From Paulinella micropora (Eukaryota > Cercozoa > Imbricatea > Euglyphida > Paulinellidae): 22,500 bases of DNA. The notes below the pieces were generated by a model, which had not been told where the DNA came from, made no database searches, and worked only from the letters and a program-made list of their open reading frames with translations. A program made the translations under genes and the position numbers. Positions 1-10,953 of this stretch are shown piece by piece. The stretch is from contig WBZZ01001322.1 in the NCBI GenBank assembly GCA_019918135.1, positions 65,001 through 87,500 on the forward strand, read 5' to 3'. Positions within the stretch are counted from its first letter, which is position 1; each line of letters opens with the position of its first letter.

Positions 1-394
1 GACATGCTCAGAATCCCCGTATTAGTATCGAAAGTATTGGATGAGGATTAAGAGATCAAGTTTGATGGCTTGGCCTCTTCCATGGTCGTTGGCAATACTG
101 CAAGAGACGTCCTGAGCAGAAAGCCTATGCATCGACGTTACGAATTTTTGTGAGGTATGACACAGCTTTCTCTGTCCCTACCTAACTGAGGACCGCCACG
201 GATCCTTTGAGTTCTCTCCTGTTCAAGCTTATATTAAAGCTGAAAATTTATATTATAGGCTCTTTGTTTGAATAGCATAGCTTGTGTGATAGTAAGGTTG
301 AACATTAATATAATGTAATCCTGATGTGTACCGATATTATTTAATAATATTAATATTAATATTAATATTATAATAATGAGGCGTCGCCTCATAC

Positions 395-395
<1 letters not shown>

Positions 396-467
<72 letters not shown>
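396..467. repeat. 72-nt poly-T tract
   Basis: This is an uninterrupted run of about 72 T. It is flanked on both sides by similar ATTAATATT-type AT repeats (about 338-377 and 471-506) and preceded by the small palindrome GAGGCGTCGCCTC. It could be the poly-A tail of a minus-strand retroposed copy or simple homopolymer expansion. I see no target-site duplication that decides this. Confidence 0.85.
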
Positions 468-1367
468 CCTATTCATATAATATTAATATTAATATCAATA
501 TTAATTCTGCTAGTAGTACGTGACTAGTGGTAAGTATTAACATTTTGTCCGAGCAGTTATTATTTGAAAGTGTTTCCATGTAAATTATGATAGTCCGGAC
601 CCGGTCAACTAGTATGACGTTAAGCTTAAACTTTTTTTCCGAGCTGTAATAAGACCCCTGGTCTTACCCTTACGAGCTCAAGGAAAAAAGGAATTTAATA
701 ATAATGAACACGACTAGTTGAAAGCTAACCTCCACTTCAATAGTGGAAAGAGAAGTCAGAATTAAACCCAAGTTGAACAACGAGCCGAAGGGAAACTTGA
801 ACCGTTACTACTTGAAAACTAAGTGTTACTTTGATACCAGTGAACTGACACGATGTGTTACGTCCGTAACCCCTGCACAAATTCCAAAACATATATACCT
901 AAAACAACAACACATAAGTGCAATTTCCCTTATTTAGCCATAAATTCCCAGTCACTGGGAAAACAGCCGTAAATTTCACAGAATTTCCTTGAAAATTATC
1001 CTAGAAGTTATCCTTCAAACGGTTACTATATTTGCTCAGGCTACAAAAGGTTCTGGTCAACGCTATTAATATGAGAGGTTAATGAATAAGGATGCGGATG
1101 CCACAGCTTTGTGTAACTTACAATTCATCCTAACAACAGGCTTCACCAGTCAGGTAAACTGTTAAATGTAAAATATATAGGATTTACAAGTTCTATGGGA
1201 TCCAAATTTCCCAGCCTCCTGAAAGTTCACCCATAACTCGCTTTATCCTAATATAACATTAAAACCGAAAGTATATTTCAAAACCGGAAATGTAATAAGA
1301 ATTCATCTTAATATACATTTAATAACAAAAGTTTTTTGACATCCAAAAAAAAATTCCTAGCCTGCAT

Positions 1368-1426
1368 GATCCAGAAAAAATTTCCTGGATCCAGAAAAAA
1401 TTTCCTGGATCCGAAAAACTTTTCCT
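1368..1426. repeat. Three 20-bp tandem repeats
   Basis: The unit GATCCAGAAAAAATTTCCTG occurs at 1368 and 1388, and a diverged third copy follows at 1408. A weaker related stretch precedes them near 1340. Function unknown; probably a small minisatellite. Confidence 0.85.
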
Positions 1427-1433
1427 GCTCTTG

Positions 1434-1480
1434 GTAGTAGTAGTAGTAGTAGTATTAATAGTAGTAGTAGTAGTAGTAGT
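1434..1480. repeat. TAG trinucleotide array, left
   Basis: This is a (TAG)n microsatellite with one interruption (ATTAA). It ends directly at the left arm of the inverted repeat at 1481-1672. Confidence 0.85.
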
Positions 1481-1776
<296 letters not shown>

Positions 1777-2326
1777 CCTCCGCCTGAGTTTCAACATTGT
1801 ACACTTGGATGTATATAACAGAAACTTCGACAAAAGGCACATGTACCTTTTTCACCAAATTTATATAGGGTTAAGGGGGGTTGAAGGGGAAAATCATGGG
1901 AATCAACTTCCTGTGCATGCTGATGATGGGAAACATCAAATCCGATGAAATTAAAAAGATTTTAATGAAAAAAAAAAAACTTTCTTTATGACTTCAACTT
2001 CAGACATTGACTTTTTGAAAGTATTGAAAGATCGTGTACGGATCAAAATTCCCAAGTAAAAAACTGACATGTCCAAGCAATGCCGGCGCGCGCTTTCAAG
2101 CGGGATTGCATCAATCATTCACAAATCAACTGAAACATATTGTTTTATGAAAAAACCATTCTATTTCAGTTTGTTTCTCAGACTTGGAAAATTTTTCATT
2201 TAATCACTACCTAAAGCATGCTGGAAATTACAAGTCCCGGATCGGTCTGGGCTGCCCGCCGGTGATTTAACTAGAAATAGTATTATCATACACAGGAAAT
2301 TCAGAAATAATGAATTTATTCAATAA

Positions 2327-2327
<1 letters not shown>

Positions 2328-2365
<38 letters not shown>
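2328..2365. repeat. 38-nt poly-A tract
   Basis: This is a homopolymer of about 38 A, 95 bases past the 3' end of the minus-strand gene that stops at 2460. It could be a retroposon tail, but no retrotransposon protein or SINE-like body is evident upstream. Confidence 0.8.
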
Positions 2366-2367
<2 letters not shown>

Positions 2368-2459
2368 TATCAACTTTAACTTTAACATTTTGCAATATTA
2401 TGTCGGAACGCTAACGTTGGTAGGCATACGCACCTATCAAAAGAAAATTAAGTACGATG

Positions 2460-5138
2460 TCAAAAGAACAGCAAAAACCTTGAACGTAGTGTGTGTTTTG
2501 CTGCTGAAACCCGAACATATTCGCCGTTTACATCCTGACTATTGACCATGTTATGGTACGCCATGACTGGTAGCAAAGCTGATTGATGAGCAAAAGCGTC
2601 TACCTGGATTTCTTGTGGTTGTAGGCGGAAACCCTTGCCGCCATTTCGCGAATTGTGCACAGGATTGTAATGCATCAGCTCCCTCCCGTTGGGCGACCCC
2701 CCGTTGACCGAGTGCACTTGGTTCTCTGTCCCCGTCGGCGTGCGCGTGACAATGACAAGTTCGTTGGAAGCAGGTTGGCGATCTTGATCATGGCCAGTTG
2801 GTTTGGTATTTTCGCATTCTACTCTGAATTGTGCTTCTGTTGCTCTTCGATCATCTTATCGAACAATGCTGAACATTCTATCCACCATTTCGCTCGAGTG
2901 GAGCTGTTCACCCTGCAGCTGCGGAGCCGTAGACCGGGGACCACTGGCGCACTGTAGACCGGGAACCACTGGGGGGACCACTGGCGCGGTGGACTGACCG
3001 GATGTCGGGGATTCCGGCTTCGTCTTTTGAGGCTTGTCCTTATTATTTCCCGGTTTCTTGTGTTTACTATTTTTGCTCTTCTGAAGAAAAAAAAAACAAC
3101 AACACTTGAATGCAAACAACGCGCTACGAAACGTCTAGTACCTCAGCAGGCACCGTGCCAGTTAGCTCCGCTTGTTCATCGCCGCCGTCGGGGGTCAACA
3201 CTGTCAGTGACACTGAATCTTTGTAGTTCTTAGGCCCTTTTGTACACTCTCTTGTTGGCCGGGATTCCGTGAGAGCATGCAGAAGGGGCAGAGGCTTGAA
3301 GTAAGGCACGAAGAGGACTCTGTCGTGGGGGACTGCGCCTGGCTTGGTCTTGGCGAGATCAGGCGTGATGGTGGCCTTGTATCCTCGGTAGAAATCCGTG
3401 GGAGGGATGCGCTTACAGTGGGGTCGATTTTGTTGTAAGGCAAGAAAAAAAATTTGGTAGAGGGGCTCATCCAGCGTTCCACCTTGCACGACTCGACGAA
3501 CCAGCAAGATGTGTTCCGGCCTTCCTTCCTTCCTGGACCCAGTCTTCTTTGGAAACAGCACTGCCGGTCTGCGCACACCAAAGCAAAAAGGGGAGTGTTG
3601 GTGATAGGAAAATAGATTCAAACAGTACCTAGATATGACTGCAACTTCTCCATCGGGGGACGGCTCTACTATCTGAATCGTGTTCCTGGCTTGGGCAACG
3701 TAGCCGCCCAACAAACCAGCAACAACTGCCTTAAGAAAAGCCCCATGCCGCTTCAGCGAAGTCGCAGTCAGGTAGTCGAACTGTAACTGCATGCACAACC
3801 GTGTCATTAGACAGAAACAACATGAAGCATACATGAGACCCGTCTTGATATGGCTTTCCATCCGGAAATTTAAAAGCTTTCATGGCTCTCACACGAACAT
3901 AACCAGGTTTGACTGGTGGCTCCTCCTCAGGGTTTCCATTCTCCGCTGGTCTGGGTCGTCGGCTGCATCAAGGGAGGTAAGGTCTAGTTCCTTCCCTTCC
4001 TTTTCTTCCTTCTCTTTCTCTTCTTCCTTCTTCTTTCCTTCTGGTTTCTTCTTCTCTTCATCTTCTTCCTCCTTCTTTTCTTCTGGTTCCTCTTTTTTTT
4101 TCTCTTCTTCTCCCTTCTTCTTTCGTGCTTCCTCTTCGTCTTCTTCTTCCTTCTTCTTTCTCTCTGCTTCCTTCTTGTCTTCTTCCTTCTGCTTTCGTGC
4201 TTCCTCTTTCTCCTCTTCTTCCTTCTTCTTTCGGGCTTCCTCTTTCTCCTCTTCTTCCTTCTTCTTTCGGGCTTCCTCTTTCTCCTCTTCTTCCTTCTTC
4301 TTTCGTGCTTCCTCTTTCTCCTCTTCTTTCTTCTTTCCTGCTTCCTCTTTCGCCTCTTCTTCCTTCTTCTTTCTTTCTGCTTCCTTCTTGTCTTCTTCTT
4401 CCTTTTTCTTTCCTGCTTCCTTATCTCCCTCTTCTTCTTCTTGTGCTTTACGCTCCCACCTTGTCTCTCTTATGTTTCTTTCCTTTCTTCTCAGCACCTT
4501 CCTCTTTCTCCTTCTGACGCTCCTTTTTCTCTTTTTCTCATTTTCTTGTCGTCTTTAGCTTTGCTCTCCTTCACCTCCTGCTCGTCTTCGTATCTTTTCA
4601 CTCTGCTCTCTTTCTCTTCCTTACTGAAAAGCCCTCCTGCAACCAATCCTTGGCCTTGGAGCAGTAGCGGAACAAGACACCATTTTCCAGGGCGTGCAGT
4701 TGGGCGTGCGTTGGAAAGTTGTGGTACTTCTTCCTCACAGAGTCGGCGACGGAAGCTTGACGAAATGATACTTTGTCAGGCATGGCATTAATCGTGAAAA
4801 ATGTAACATCGGCCCTTCCATAACTCTCGACACTACGCGCCTGGAGCATGGGACGGCTTAAATCGAGTTTACAAGCTTGGGTTGTGAACACCTTCAAAAA
4901 CAACCTGCTTTTGCAAAAGGTTCAGTAGGACCACTGCCACTTCAGGGGGGAAAAAATGACCTAGGAAGGCCAAAATGCCGCAGTATTGCCTCAGAGTCTT
5001 TTTTTTTTCCACTACCCTTTGCAAAGGTTTGTCGAGTGGTGCCTTGAAAGGAAGCGACGAAACATGGAATCTGTCGCACTCATTGTCCAGGGAAGGCAGC
5101 CAATCCTTTTGGTGATCAGAGGGCCCCAAGTCCTGCAA
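2460..5138 (-). CDS. Intron-containing gene with Lys/Glu-rich repeat region, function unknown
   Basis: Several open frames on the minus strand join into one gene model. Three introns are well supported: about 3787-3832 (GTATGC to GCAG, 46 nt), 3569-3628 (GTACTG to CGCAG, 60 nt) and 3081-3141 (GTACTA to a long T tract and TTCAG, 61 nt). Removing each leaves sensible protein on both sides. A further intron is likely near 4910-4965. The order is a globular N-terminal part (about 4600-5138), a highly charged KE/EARKKK repeat region (about 3990-4500), a globular middle (3142-3950) with short motifs such as IPPTDFYRGYKATITPD, then a Pro/Gln-rich tail to 2460. One in-frame TAA lies at 2856-2858, and single-base frame changes occur in the charged region. 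Further 5' exons may lie at 5306-5640. I do not recognise the family. The gene looks cellular, but ownership by an older mobile element is possible. Exact exon borders and the start are uncertain. Confidence 0.5.
3081..3141 (-). other. Spliceosomal intron, 61 nt
   Basis: On the minus strand the intron begins GTACTA and ends in a T-rich tract followed by TTCAG. The upstream frame would stop inside it (TAG at 3124-3126). Skipping it fuses the reading frame ending at codon GAG with a Lys-rich exon starting AAGAGC. Confidence 0.75.
3569..3628 (-). other. Spliceosomal intron, 60 nt
   Basis: The minus-strand donor is GTACTG after TCTAG, and the acceptor is GTGTGCGCAG. The length is a multiple of three, so the frame stays open through it, but the encoded stretch is Phe/Cys/His-rich and unlike its neighbours. 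CTATCAC is a possible branch region. Confidence 0.6.
3787..3832 (-). other. Spliceosomal intron, 46 nt
   Basis: On the minus strand it runs from GTATGC to ATGCAG, with TCTAATGAC as a plausible branch point. It joins a frame ending DGKPYQDGSH to one continuing LQFDYLTATSLK. A donor a few bases upstream (GTCTCATG) is a weaker alternative. Confidence 0.65.
4195..4400. repeat. 36-bp coding tandem repeat (EEARKKKEEEEK)
   Basis: Three near-identical 36-bp units at about 4200-4308 are followed by degenerate copies. On the minus strand they encode a 12-residue Lys/Glu/Ala/Arg repeat expected to form a charged single helix or coiled coil. They sit inside the 2460-5138 gene. Confidence 0.8.
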
Positions 5139-5645
5139 AGGCTTACTTGGGGTCCAAAATCCACCAGAATTTTCGGGTGTTTTTTCGAAACAAAAAGTTC
5201 GACAGATTCAAGTAGTTGTGGCGGTTGTTGCTTTTCCAGTTTGTCATGGTTACATCAATCCTTGTTATGTCCTGCGCTCTGGTCTTGCTTGCATTATGTT
5301 TTTGTTCATTTCCTTTGGGGGGAAAGCTTCACCAGTACCGTGTTCAAGTGTGTATTTGTATAAAGTCGCCTTGTCTGTAACGTTCGAATGTTTGCCATGG
5401 AATTTGTCGATGCTAAGTGGCTCGTTTTGCTGTCTAATTCATCGCATTTAAGTTTGTAAAGTCCCTTACTGTTACGACGACTGGACAGCTTGTTTAGACG
5501 AGCAGCCCGAGGGGGGTGAGGAGGATACAGGGTGGGACAGTCTTCTGACGGGGGAGGATGCTCCAGATGAGCAGGTGGTTCCAAATCCAAGCTTATTTGC
5601 TTCCTGGGAGGCGGCTTTGAGCTTGCAATTGGTAGGTATTGTTGT
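5139..5645. other. Stretch without a firm gene, possible 5' exon
   Basis: No complete gene is visible. On the minus strand about 5480-5640 reads as Pro-rich, moderately complex protein and could be a 5' exon of the 2460-5138 gene. No start or splice site can be fixed. Confidence 0.35.
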
Positions 5646-6475
<830 letters not shown>

Positions 6476-6477
6476 GG

Positions 6478-6495
6478 TTGTAGTAGTAGTAGTAG
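6478..6495. repeat. Short TAG array
   Basis: (TAG)5 at the boundary between the microsatellite tract and the GC-richer viral block. Confidence 0.8.
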
Positions 6496-6530
6496 CCTGC
6501 CGAGTTGTTGAGGCGCGCGTGCAGGGCGTA

Positions 6531-6665
6531 CTAGTCCACTACACTGGCAAAATAAGACTTGTGCCTCAAAGACCACTTCTCTTCCTCTCGCTTGATATCG
6601 CAGTCGTCTGAGTCGTGGGTATCTCTCGACTGTGCTCGAATAGCCAGGATTTTATCCTCGTCCAT
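6531..6665 (-). CDS. Small hypothetical protein, 44 aa
   Basis: This short open frame is the first candidate gene of the viral block, just past the 3' end of the MCP gene. I chose the ATG at 6665 because the TATA-like stretch CCGGTATAAAAAAAAG lies immediately upstream on the minus strand, as in other intergenic gaps of the block. A longer version would need a GTG start. The product is charged (Asp/Lys/Arg/Glu) with no membrane segment and no motif I recognise. It could be a small accessory protein or a chance frame. Confidence 0.4.
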   Translation of the reverse strand: MDEDKILAIRAQSRDTHDSDDCDIKREEEKWSLRHKSYFASVVD

Positions 6666-6677
6666 CTTTTTTTTATA
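6666..6677 (-). promoter_or_regulatory. TATA-like promoter of the 44-aa ORF
   Basis: On the minus strand TATAAAAAAAA lies directly before the ATG at 6665. The short A/T-rich leader resembles the spacing before other genes of this block. Confidence 0.35.
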
Positions 6678-6735
6678 CCGGACTGCGGCCACAAGATTTA
6701 AAAAATGTGCCACTGCTGGGCCGGCGTCCACTCGA

Positions 6736-8793
6736 TCAACAGCCAGCCTTCGACAACAGCATCTCCCAATCCGCCTGATTTAAGTCCACTTTGTCCCTGG
6801 TGTCGGGGTTACACACCTGCAGGTGCAAGTACTTCGTCAGCGTCGGAAACACCACGTACTGGTCGTGCCGGTCCTGTGCCGAAGACTGATAGCCCCCTGA
6901 CGAGGCCAGGAAAGAAATGATCAGGCTGCCCGATTGAACTTTCGTGCCGCGCGAGACCGCGCCCGTCAGAGACACTTCCTCGTAGTTGCCGCCAGTCGAG
7001 TAGGCCAGACTTGAGCATTCCTTGATATTGATGCCTACCTCCAGGCTACCATTGCTTTCATGCAAGTACTTGAAGTACGCTGAATAGATCGTAATATCGT
7101 ACAATCCGTCCACAACACCTCGTCTGCCCGACACGGTGGCTGTGACAACCATCTCTTCTTGGGCGTTGTAAGTAGCCGCGGACGTGTCGGGCGCCTGGTG
7201 GACGTCGCCGCGGGACCAGAGCACGGGCTGGTCGTTCAGGTCCGTGACGGACGCGGTGTACTCCATCGCCGCACTGGCCTCCCAGTCGACCGTGTTGGTC
7301 GCGCCAACTCGTGTGTTACTAAACTTGATCTTGACCCCGCACGCGCGCAGCCAGCTCGAGCTAGCTAGCAGGGTGTTGAGGTTCGTCAGCGCGGCCGTGG
7401 CGGGCGACGTGTAGCGCCGGTCGGTAATTCGGGCAAAGGTGAGGTCAGAGTCGATGTCAAGGACTGCCACCGTCACGCCCTTGAAGTCCACGGTCAGGCG
7501 GTTGGTGTCGTTCAGGGCAAACACTGCAGTATTGGCGTACCAAGCCACGTACTTGTACGTGACGGTCGCGGCGCGCGGCGCGGGGCCAGCGTTGATCACC
7601 AGGCGCTCGCGGTTGCCGACAAAGGTCTTGTAGCCGTCCATGACTCCGTCTAACATAGCCTTGGGGTCGTTGCTGAACGGGATCATGTACACGCCGTTGG
7701 ACTTCAGGTAGGAGCTGCGCACTAGCTGGCCCATCGTCTCCTCACGGAAAAAGCGCTCGTCGATCGGGGTGCCTTCGCCCATCTGCGATCTACCGTGGAC
7801 GTCGTCCAAGTCAATTGTCGTCGCGTCGCCCAACATGTCGTAGGTCATCAAGCGCCCCGTGTTGTCGTACGTGTACTGCGGGTGGTAGGTCGTGGCGTCT
7901 CCGTACGCGGTCTGGTCGCCTGATTTGCGGATGAAGACAAACAGCCCGCCGGAGTGGTGGGAGAATTGGTCCAGATCAATCGCCAACCGGTCGGAGGGCT
8001 TGATGCGCTGGGCGTAGGGTGTGTACTGCACAAAGTCGATGTACTTCTGCTCGGCGACCTTGCCCTGCTTCAGCGGGCTCCTGCCCAGGCGCATCCCGTT
8101 CGGTAGCTGCGTGCAGCCCGTGATGAAGCGGATCTCGCTCAAGCTGGCAGTGCAAGGCACGGCGGGAGCGGACTGGCCGTTGACTGCCGACTGGGCCGCC
8201 ACGAAGATCGAACCGCGCGGATAGAACCTGATTTCGAGGTCGCCGCGCAGCGTGCTCAGGTCCAGGTCCATGCCGTTAAGCCAAGTGTGCAGCAGGGGCA
8301 AGTAGAAGTACTGCTCGTCGTTGTTTTCCCACTGGCGGCCGCTGATCTTGCCTGTCTTGGGGTCCATGTTGACCATGTCGGCGATCTGGTCGATGGCCTC
8401 TTGCGGCAGCGTATTGAGTATCAAGTGCATCATGTCGCCGTGATAGTCAGGCGGTCGATGTACTCAATTCTTTCGAACCACTGAGTGATAGGCAAAACAC
8501 GTGAGTCGGTCGGCTGGCTGCCTCTGGTCGTGAACGTGATCTTGAAACGCAGCGTCGCGTCATGGATCGCGCCAGACTGGTTGTTCTCGAGGATAAAGCT
8601 AAAAAAAGCGGTGTTGCTCAGCGCCCGAGGTCGCGGCGGCGGTCGCCATGACCGTCTGCGTCCAGCAAGGGCGTGCATTGATCGCGCGGGCGTGCTCGGG
8701 ATCAATTAAGATCTCCTGGCCGTTATGCGCCCTCTTGCCGGTGGCGATTTTCTGCTGCTTGCTAGCAGGGGGCACGACGACGGTGGCGGACAT
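6736..8793 (-). CDS. Double jelly-roll major capsid protein with C-terminal extension (two frame breaks)
   Basis: This is the capsid shell protein of a varidnavirus-type virus. The long uninterrupted part (6736-8433, 565 codons) has MCP hallmarks: a W...YFYLPLLHTWL strand-turn near its start, a mid-domain with GGLFVFIRKSG, and NGVYMIPFSNDP followed by GYKTFVGN and RLVINAG (codons about 247-282). In Polinton-like and related MCPs that last motif precedes the final strands of the second jelly roll. The N-terminus lies upstream in two other frames: ATG at 8793 (MSATVVVPPASK), a shift near the T7 run at about 8604 on the minus strand, then a second shift at about 8433-8445, just after the typical WFERIEYIDRL segment. 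I treat all three pieces as one gene. After about codon 320 of the long frame another 240 or so residues follow, rich in predicted beta strands. Most MCPs of this type end soon after the GY-F-G motif, so this extension is unusual. Start codon and breaks are inferred. Confidence 0.85.
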
Positions 8794-8826
8794 CGTATAC
8801 GATAGTAAGGACAAAAAAGATTTTTT

Positions 8827-9159
8827 TTATTTTTTCAGGGTCATCACGGCCCCGATCGCCGCGGCGCCGACCGCCAAAGGCAGTGCCATGGACTTGAGGC
8901 CGCCCTCGGCGTTGTCGCCTAGCTGCTTGGTGGTGTCCATCGCTTCTTTCGGGATGTCAGTCACCTTGTCGATCTGCTTGCCAAAAAAGCCCGTGACTGA
9001 CTTGAGAGTGCTGCCGAACTGTCGCAGCCCTTCGCGGGTCCGCTCCCTCCTCTCCTCCTTTCTGCGCCCTATGCGCTGTTCAGTGGCGGCGCGGGCTTCC
9101 TTGCGGGCGGCCTTCTTGGCCGTGTGCCGCTCGTGCCTTTCTCGCATGCGCTTGCCCAT
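8827..9159 (-). CDS. Small basic protein with C-terminal hydrophobic segment, 110 aa
   Basis: The ORF is intact. The N-terminal half is very basic (many Arg/Lys/His, about residues 1-45). The middle is amphipathic, and residues about 90-106 (MALPLAVGAAAIGAVMTL) form a hydrophobic segment before a terminal KK. This resembles small virion or membrane-associated proteins, possibly DNA-contacting at the N-terminus, but I do not recognise a family. It lies 33 bp upstream of the MCP start on the same strand. The gap on its own upstream side is an AT-rich stretch with TTTAATTAAG just before the ATG, a likely promoter. Confidence 0.65.
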   Translation of the reverse strand: MGKRMRERHERHTAKKAARKEARAATEQRIGRRKEERRERTREGLRQFGSTLKSVTGFFGKQIDKVTDIPKEAMDTTKQLGDNAEGGLKSMALPLAVGAAAIGAVMTLKK

Positions 9160-9210
9160 CTTTCTTAATTAAACTTGATAAGTCACGAAAATTAAATTTT
9201 TCATTTTTAT

Positions 9211-9688
9211 TTAAAAGACAATGACTTGGCAGATGCGTTCCATGACTTGCGTAATTTGTCCCAGGAAGTGAGTCGGAGCACGAGTCTTGGCGGCCAGCTC
9301 AAACCAGATGCCAGCTTCGCTCTGGACGTACGCGGCGAGCTTGCCGTCCTTGTAGGCAGGCAAAAAGAACTTTTCAACGGTTGCAACTTGGTTTTCAAGA
9401 CCTAAGTTGAACTGCATCCGCAGGTCCTTGCTCTCGCCTGCAGACAGCAGCCCCCAGTTGTCCAGCAAATTCTCCAGGTCCGCAAAAAGCTTCTGCAGCG
9501 CTTGGCGCTTGGTAAGGCCGCCGGAGGAGGTCATCGAGCGTCACGTAATGCGTGGGCAGCGGCTTGTCGAGGTCGCACGAGATCGTTGGACGCAAGAACC
9601 GTTTGCAACAGGAGCGCACACAGCCGACCACGATGATAGCGGTTGTAACGATCAGAGCCTTGGCCAGCAGAGCTTCTTCCACTGGCAT
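9211..9688 (-). CDS. Membrane-anchored helical protein (probably one gene with a frame shift)
   Basis: Two overlapping frames probably form one gene of about 158 residues. The first (ATG at 9688) starts with a transmembrane segment (ALIVTTAIIVVGCV, about residues 10-23), then a Cys/Arg cluster and YVTLDDLLRR. The second frame, open from an ATG at 9534 to 9211, continues with LTKRQALQKLFADLENLLDN and reads as normal helical protein. The rest of the first frame, down to 9395, looks like antisense or noise. A one-base change near 9515-9535 would fuse them. The alternative is two overlapping genes with the downstream one starting at 9534. Function unknown; position among structural genes suggests a virion component. 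Confidence 0.55.
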
Positions 9689-9722
9689 TGTTCACTTGAG
9701 ACTAGCCACACAAGATTCTTTT

Positions 9723-10186
9723 TTAGAAGCGGTAGTGTCCTTGGCCCGCGGGGTTCAGGTAGCCTTCGTAGAAGCACTGAGACAGCACTTCGCTCAGCGC
9801 GCCGATCAAGAACAACTGCTTGGCGGTGTCACCGTTGCCTACCAGGCCAAGCTGGCCCTGCTCAGGAGGCGGGGCAGCATGGCAAACAACAGGCCTCCTC
9901 CTGCCACGTGCAGGGCCAAGCTAGGGTAAGCAGCAAGCCTGTCCTCCTTGGTGCGGTTAAGGACTCTGCTTTGAATCAGGTCAATAGCAGTGGCAGTCAA
10001 GAAAGCCACGACCGCCAGGCCAGTGCTCTTGCTGACCTCAGCGGTCCCTATTACAGGGACAGACGAAAAGCTAAACATCGCGTTGCCTGGTATGACGACC
10101 GGGGCGGCCACATAGGCAAAAGCGGCCGCCGCGCTTGACCGGGCAAAGTTTTCAAGCGAAAACAGATCACTCACGACCTCGGACAT
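9723..10186 (-). CDS. Multi-pass membrane-like protein (one frame shift)
   Basis: The frame opens at 10186 and stops at 9839, but the neighbouring frame continues smoothly to a TAA at 9723 with GALSEVLSQCFYEGYLNP. One missing G in a GGG run near 9858 would account for the break. The product, about 154 residues, has hydrophobic segments near residues 17-32 (AAAAFAYVAAPVVI), 54-70 (GLAVVAFLTATAIDLI) and 85-108 (AAYPSLALHVAGGGLLFAML). I recognise no family. A small multi-pass protein inside a capsid gene cluster could be an internal-membrane protein. Confidence 0.6.
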
Positions 10187-10221
10187 TCCTTTTTGGAGAG
10201 ATGTTTAATTGGCGCACAACA

Positions 10222-10242
10222 AAATAATTTTTTTTATTATTT
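10222..10242 (-). terminator. AT-rich hairpin at 3' end
   Basis: AAATAAT (10222-10228) and ATTATTT (10236-10242) are perfect inverted arms around a T7 loop. The hairpin overlaps the TAA of the upstream minus-strand gene (10241-10915). It sits between two minus-strand genes and could mark transcript ends, but it may also be simple AT richness. Confidence 0.4.
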
Positions 10243-10915
10243 AACTACTCTTTTTCTTTTCTTCTTCGGGCGCGGGTGCGTCCAGATTCGTGGCTTGGCT
10301 AGCCGCGGGTTGTGCCGCGAACATAGTGTTCTTGGCATGAGTGATGGCGGCCGTTTGCGCCGTCAGCAGAGCTAGTTCGGTCATAGGGTACAGGCGCTGC
10401 AGCCCGATGCCCGCACGCAACTTGGCCCGCTCGAGCAAGAAGCACCACCGGTCGTTGGCAAAGCAGGCCTCGGTCGTGCCCGAGATTTGGTAACGCGATC
10501 GGTTCGCTACCAGGTTCTCGAGGCATACTAGGCCTTGCTTGAGCACAGCGTCCGCTAGCTCGCCAGACAGTTCACCTTCTGGCACTTCCTCGACTTCGTC
10601 CAGCAACAGCGGCAGCTCCTGCTTGGGTAGCCTGCGCAGTGCTTTTGGATCACAGTTAACGTGTGCCTTTTTGAGTTTGGGCCCAATGAGGGCGCTGAGG
10701 CCATAGGCGCACAAAAGCCGGTAGTTGGGGTCATCGCGCAGCACGGGGTCTTCGGGTGCTGGCGCTGCTCCCAGGCGCCGCGCAAGGCTGGCTTGGGAAG
10801 GGCCTGCTGTCCGGCGACGCATGGTAGGAGGCGGAGCTGCTGCAGCCACTTTAGCTTCGGCGACAGGCGGGAGTGAGTCAGTGGGTGGTTCGAAATTAGC
10901 AAACGGGTCTGTCAT
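10241..10915 (-). CDS. Hypothetical structural-cluster protein, 224 aa
   Basis: The ORF is intact with strong GC preference at third positions. The N-terminus is Pro/Ala-rich and probably disordered (about residues 1-55, including TMRRRTAG). The central part is helical with LCAYGLSALIGPKLKKAH and LVANRSRYQISGTTEACF, and the tail is Ala/Gln-rich ending EEEKKKSS. No catalytic motif or membrane segment is evident. It lies between a membrane-like protein and the 196-residue protein on the same strand, which suggests a virion role. No family is recognised. Confidence 0.7.
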   Translation of the reverse strand: MTDPFANFEPPTDSLPPVAEAKVAAAAPPPTMRRRTAGPSQASLARRLGAAPAPEDPVLRDDPNYRLLCAYGLSALIGPKLKKAHVNCDPKALRRLPKQELPLLLDEVEEVPEGELSGELADAVLKQGLVCLENLVANRSRYQISGTTEACFANDRWCFLLERAKLRAGIGLQRLYPMTELALLTAQTAAITHAKNTMFAAQPAASQATNLDAPAPEEEKKKSS

Positions 10916-10953
10916 GCTTCCCTTTGCCCTTTATACGGCTAAGATTAAATTTT

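Noticed and set aside
743..937. Small plus-strand ORF of 64 codons
   Set aside because: No composition bias, motif or promoter; chance frame in AT-rich DNA.
2328..2365. Retrotransposon with poly-A tail
   Set aside because: No reverse transcriptase, SINE body or target duplication could be seen beside the tract.
3791..4558. Plus-strand Ser/Phe-rich ORF of 255 codons
   Set aside because: It is the complement of the Lys/Glu repeat region of the minus-strand gene.
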